Shown: piece by piece, positions 6,670-8,132 of the stretch
Numbering within the stretch: the stretch's first letter is position 1
Layout: each line of letters opens with the position of its first letter
Origin: Treponema sp.
Lineage (GTDB): Bacteria; Spirochaetota; Spirochaetia; Treponematales; Breznakiellaceae
Assembly (NCBI GenBank): GCA_031273185.1
Contig: JAISSG010000087.1
Location: forward strand, 1 to 8,132
DNA length: 8,132 nucleotides
Direction of reading: 5' to 3'
The notes under the pieces: model-generated
The model's input: only the letters and a program-made list of their open reading frames with translations
Database searches by the model: none
Told to the model about the DNA's origin: nothing
Program-made: the position numbers and the translations under genes

Positions 6670-6698
6670 ACTATAATGCGATTCAGGCGGAAACGCAA
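6670..6698 (-). promoter_or_regulatory. Candidate promoter of the MNT/HEPN operon
   Basis: On the minus strand, TTGCGT (6693-6698) and TATAGT (6670-6675, 5 of 6 to consensus) are separated by 17 nt. The expected transcription start falls at or beside the first ATG (6663). No Shine-Dalgarno is visible before that ATG, so the message may be leaderless or nearly so. Confidence 0.4.
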
Positions 6699-6718
6699 GC
6701 GGAGGCGCAGAGGGAACG

Positions 6719-6743
6719 GAGGCACTAAGGTACGGAGGGAAGA
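6719..6743 (+). repeat. Composite repeat element, copy 1 (GAGGCAC...ACGGAGGGAAGA)
   Basis: GAGGCAC (6719-6725), a 6-nt spacer and ACGGAGGGAAGA (6732-6743) are followed directly by the heptad array beginning at 6742. The same two blocks, in the same order and also followed by heptads, recur at 7921-7960. Confidence 0.5.
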
Positions 6744-6790
6744 ACAAAGAGCAGTAACAAAAGAGCAAAGAGCAGTGAGAAAAGAGCAAA
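6742..6790 (+). repeat. Heptanucleotide array, left arm (GAGCAAA/GAGCAGT)
   Basis: Seven tandem 7-nt units run from 6742 to 6790; GAGCAAA occurs at 6763 and 6784, GAGCAGT at 6749 and 6770, and the other three are variants. The orientation is opposite to the array at 6818-6887, so the two can pair as arms of an inverted repeat. Confidence 0.75.
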
Positions 6791-6817
6791 GTTAAGAGGG
6801 GAAGGTGCATCTCCTGC

Positions 6818-6887
6818 TTTGCTCTCTGCTCTCTGCTTTTTGCTCTTTGCTCTTTGCTCTTTGCTCCCTGCTCTTTGTTATTTGTTC
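6818..6887 (-). repeat. Heptanucleotide array, right arm (inverted)
   Basis: Ten tandem 7-nt units lie here; on the minus strand the dominant unit is GAGCAAA (TTTGCTC on plus at 6818, 6839, 6846, 6853 and 6860). The last units degenerate and run into the TGA stop codon of the LRR lipoprotein (6886-6888). AGAGCAAAG (6783-6791) and CTTTGCTCT (6817-6825) form a perfect 9-bp stem around a 25-nt loop, with further multi-register pairing outward. A transcript running out of the LRR gene would carry this hairpin, which could attenuate or stabilise it, but no U-run follows. Confidence 0.75.
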
Positions 6888-7473
6888 ATTGTCTCGTCCA
6901 GCTATTGCCACTTCTGGTGTAAGTTCCCTCCATTCGACCCTGTGCGTTGTAAAAAGTATCAAAACCATTAGCAAAAGCAGGAATATACCTTCCATCATAT
7001 TGATGCCCTAAAGCAACGTTTGCGCCAATGGTGATGCTGGTAAGCCGGTTATCCCAAAATGCCCAACCCCCAATGGTAATCACGCTGTTGGGGATGGTGA
7101 CGCTGGTGAGATGGTTTTTAGCAAATGCGCTACGCTCAATGGTAGTAACACTGTTGGGAATGGTAATATTGGCGAGCTGATTACCCGCAAATGTACGATT
7201 CCCAATGGTGGTCACGCTGTTGGGGATGGTGACACTAGTGAGGTTTTTCCCCCAAAATGCCCCTTCTCCAATATGGGAGACGGGTAATTGTCGTATTTTT
7301 GGCGGTATTCTGACATTCCAGTTCGATCCCGTATATCTAGTAATCTCCACCGATTTGCCTCCATCCAAAGGCTGTGCATTAAAACTGTTTTCAGGCTCGT
7401 TTTGCTGGACGCAGGCGCACAAAGCTGCTGTCAACATTGCAACGATCCATAGCAACCGTTTTCTGTCCATCAT
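6886..7473 (-). CDS. BspA-type leucine-rich repeat lipoprotein
   Basis: This 195-aa protein starts MMDRKRLL, with a hydrophobic core and a lipobox ending LCAC (Cys21), so it is a predicted surface lipoprotein. Residues about 65-150 contain four 22-residue LRR_5/BspA-type repeats of pattern [22 protein letters not shown]; the conserved Ile falls at 68, 90, 112 and 134. The tail [19 protein letters not shown] is a terminal module I associate with treponemal LRR lipoproteins. Such proteins usually bind host or bacterial surfaces; the ligand here is unknown. AAGGAG (7479-7484) lies 5 nt before the first ATG (8 nt before the second). It is short for the family. It diverges from the XRE regulator across 131 bp, and its stop codon overlaps the heptad array. 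Confidence 0.85.
   Translation of the reverse strand: MMDRKRLLWIVAMLTAALCACVQQNEPENSFNAQPLDGGKSVEITRYTGSNWNVRIPPKIRQLPVSHIGEGAFWGKNLTSVTIPNSVTTIGNRTFAGNQLANITIPNSVTTIERSAFAKNHLTSVTIPNSVITIGGWAFWDNRLTSITIGANVALGHQYDGRYIPAFANGFDTFYNAQGRMEGTYTRSGNSWTRQ
7065..7271 (-). repeat. Internal 66-bp coding repeats of the LRR gene
   Basis: The LRR units repeat at 66-bp spacing. The CCCAACAG(C/T)GT-type block on the minus strand (GCTGTTGGG on plus) recurs near 7082, 7148 and 7214 with little divergence, consistent with recent unit duplication or recombination within the gene. Confidence 0.6.
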
Positions 7474-7535
7474 AAAAACTCCTTAATTATCTGCATATGG
7501 AATGCAAGAAAACCCAAATATTAGCTTTTATGAAT

Positions 7536-7565
7536 AACATATTATTCTATTTGACAATATGTCAA
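7536..7565 (-). promoter_or_regulatory. Candidate promoter of the LRR lipoprotein
   Basis: On the minus strand a perfect TTGACA (7560-7565) is followed after 18 nt by TATGTT (7536-7541, 4 of 6 to consensus). Transcription would start near 7529, leaving a leader of roughly 55 nt before the ATG with its AAGGAG. The -35 box lies inside the palindrome at 7551-7565. Confidence 0.4.
7551..7565. promoter_or_regulatory. Candidate operator palindrome TTGAC-N5-GTCAA
   Basis: TTGACAATATGTCAA is a 5-bp-arm inverted repeat in the divergent region, 40 bp before the XRE start. It overlaps the lipoprotein's -35. It is flanked by two exact 11-bp direct repeats, ATTATTCTATT, at 7541-7551 and 7579-7589 (38 bp apart). 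XRE/Cro-type regulators commonly bind such palindromes at their own promoter; that this protein binds here is inference. Confidence 0.4.
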
Positions 7566-7604
7566 GTACCAAAAAGCAATTATTCTATTCTTAAAGGCTA
7601 AAAG

Positions 7605-7976
7605 ATGGCGAATATTAGGGAAGTGCTGGCGAATAACCTGAAAAAACACCGTCGTAAATACGGTTTTTCGCAGGATAAATTGGCTGAATTGGCCGGTATT
7701 TCCTCGCAATACCTGGCTACTGTTGAAACCCGCCGTAAATTCCCAACACCCGAAGTGCTCGATCGCCTTGCGGATGCCTTGGGCATTGAAACCCATGAAC
7801 TTTTTGCATTTGACCCAACCCCTCAAAATGAACTGGAAAAGCTAAGAAAAGACATTACAGGAGAAGTAGTAAAAACAATAAAACGATTATTCGCAGAAGA
7901 GAGTAAAAAAACCTCTCACAGAGGCACATCGGATCTTCGATCCGCGGCACGGAGGGAAGAGGGGAATGGGGAGTAG
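7605..7976 (+). CDS. XRE/Cro-CI type HTH transcriptional regulator
   Basis: This 123-aa protein has a canonical HTH_3 domain at residues about 6-62: VLANNLKKHRRKYGFSQDKL, AELAGISSQYLATVE (recognition region), then PEVLDRLADALGI. It is followed by a short helical segment (about 70-100) that may dimerise, and it has no sensor or protease domain. AAAGG at 7593-7597, 7 nt upstream, supports the ATG. It probably represses its own promoter and the divergent LRR lipoprotein gene through the palindrome at 7551-7565 (inference). The last about 18 residues (GTSDLRSAARREEGNGE) are translated from a composite repeat element, and the TAG stop itself lies in a repeat heptad, so the tail is probably not ancestral. 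Confidence 0.85.
   Translation: MANIREVLANNLKKHRRKYGFSQDKLAELAGISSQYLATVETRRKFPTPEVLDRLADALGIETHELFAFDPTPQNELEKLRKDITGEVVKTIKRLFAEESKKTSHRGTSDLRSAARREEGNGE
7921..7960 (+). repeat. Composite repeat element, copy 2, with internal hairpin
   Basis: GAGGCAC (7921-7927), a 21-nt spacer and ACGGAGGGAAGA (7949-7960) match the blocks at 6719-6743. The spacer contains a perfect 6-bp stem, CGGATC-TTC-GATCCG (7930-7944). The element lies inside the 3' end of the XRE coding region and is followed directly by heptads. Confidence 0.5.
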
Positions 7977-7995
7977 GTTTTAGGGAGTGGGGGAT
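7961..7995 (+). repeat. G-rich heptanucleotide array
   Basis: Five 7-nt units occur in register: GGGGAAT, GGGGAGT, a divergent unit, AGGGAGT, and GGGGGAT. The pattern is GRGSART, the same layout as the GAGCAAT/GAGCAGT units elsewhere with G in place of A/C. The stop codon of the XRE gene (7974-7976) lies at the junction of the second and third units. Confidence 0.55.
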
Positions 7996-8022
7996 AGAGA
8001 TTGCCGTGAGCAAATGTACTGC

Positions 8023-8132
8023 TTATGCTGAACTTGCCGTTTTTGAGGCAAGCATATAAGGTGTGTCAGGAACCGGCATTTCGTGTCCGCCAGTATTCCT
8101 GTCTTTTGATATATGCAGCATGCAATTTTTCT
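8023..8132 (-). CDS. Possible 3' end of a minus-strand gene running off the right edge
   Basis: The minus-strand frame is open from the window edge to a TAA at 8023-8025. It encodes at least 36 residues, including CMLHISKDRNTGGHEMPVPD and, a little further on, YMLASKTASSA. I do not recognise it and a frame this short can be chance. The ATG at 8119-8121 has no visible Shine-Dalgarno, so if real the start lies outside the window. The rest of 7977-8132 shows only the end of the G-rich heptads and no other convincing gene. Confidence 0.25.
   Translation of the reverse strand, partial: KNCMLHISKDRNTGGHEMPVPDTPYMLASKTASSA

Noticed and set aside
6664..6810. Longer start for the MNT protein beginning at 6810
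   Set aside because: The added 49 residues translate the heptad repeats (HCSLLF-type tract) and include no family sequence; a promoter-like pair lies inside the region and the MNT family begins near the tandem ATGs.
6742..6887. CRISPR array
   Set aside because: Units are 7 nt, contiguous and without spacers, and occur in both orientations; no cas genes are present.
8033..8052. Inverted repeat CTTGCC/GGCAAG as terminator
   Set aside because: It has a 6-bp stem and 8-nt loop with no following T-run; it may also lie in a coding frame.

Overview
The window looks like part of a spirochaete chromosome, most likely a Treponema-type organism such as those from termite gut. This rests on a spirochaete-style lipobox, a BspA-type leucine-rich repeat lipoprotein with a treponeme-type C-terminal tail, a DUF2147 protein, and GC-rich packed genes interrupted by AT-rich accessory patches. 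The assignment is inference; no rRNA or marker gene is present.

Layout. (1) Bases 1-450 are strikingly AT-rich and hold the 3' end of a TPR-like gene that enters from the left edge. (2) Bases 460-2037 hold a minus-strand pair, a DUF167/YggU protein overlapping a secreted DUF2147 protein, and a divergent metallo-beta-lactamase-fold hydrolase. (3) Bases 2034-5924 hold an orphan minus-strand gene with faint 2H-phosphoesterase features. Diverging from it across 40 bp is a tight three-gene plus-strand operon: a nucleotidyltransferase-like protein, a large lipoprotein resembling a degenerate zinc protease, and a TatD-family hydrolase. The spacings in that operon are 0 and 2 nt. (4) Bases 5925-8132 are an accessory segment. 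It holds an MNT/HEPN (type VII-like) toxin-antitoxin pair whose HEPN gene carries a one-base frameshift, an LRR lipoprotein, a divergent XRE-type regulator, and several blocks of heptanucleotide repeats.

The most unusual signal is a dispersed heptanucleotide repeat family (consensus about GAGCAAW/GRGSART) at four places. One block lies in frame inside tatD, where six heptads equal 14 codons. Two form an inverted pair between the MNT gene and the LRR gene. One lies at the end of the XRE gene. At two of these loci the heptads directly follow the same 12-bp sequence, ACGGAGGGAAGA, itself preceded by GAGGCAC. This suggests a small composite mobile or expanding element that also supplies protein ends and stop codons. 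No complete new defence system could be established. The MNT/HEPN pair, XRE regulator and repeats mark the right quarter as accessory DNA.
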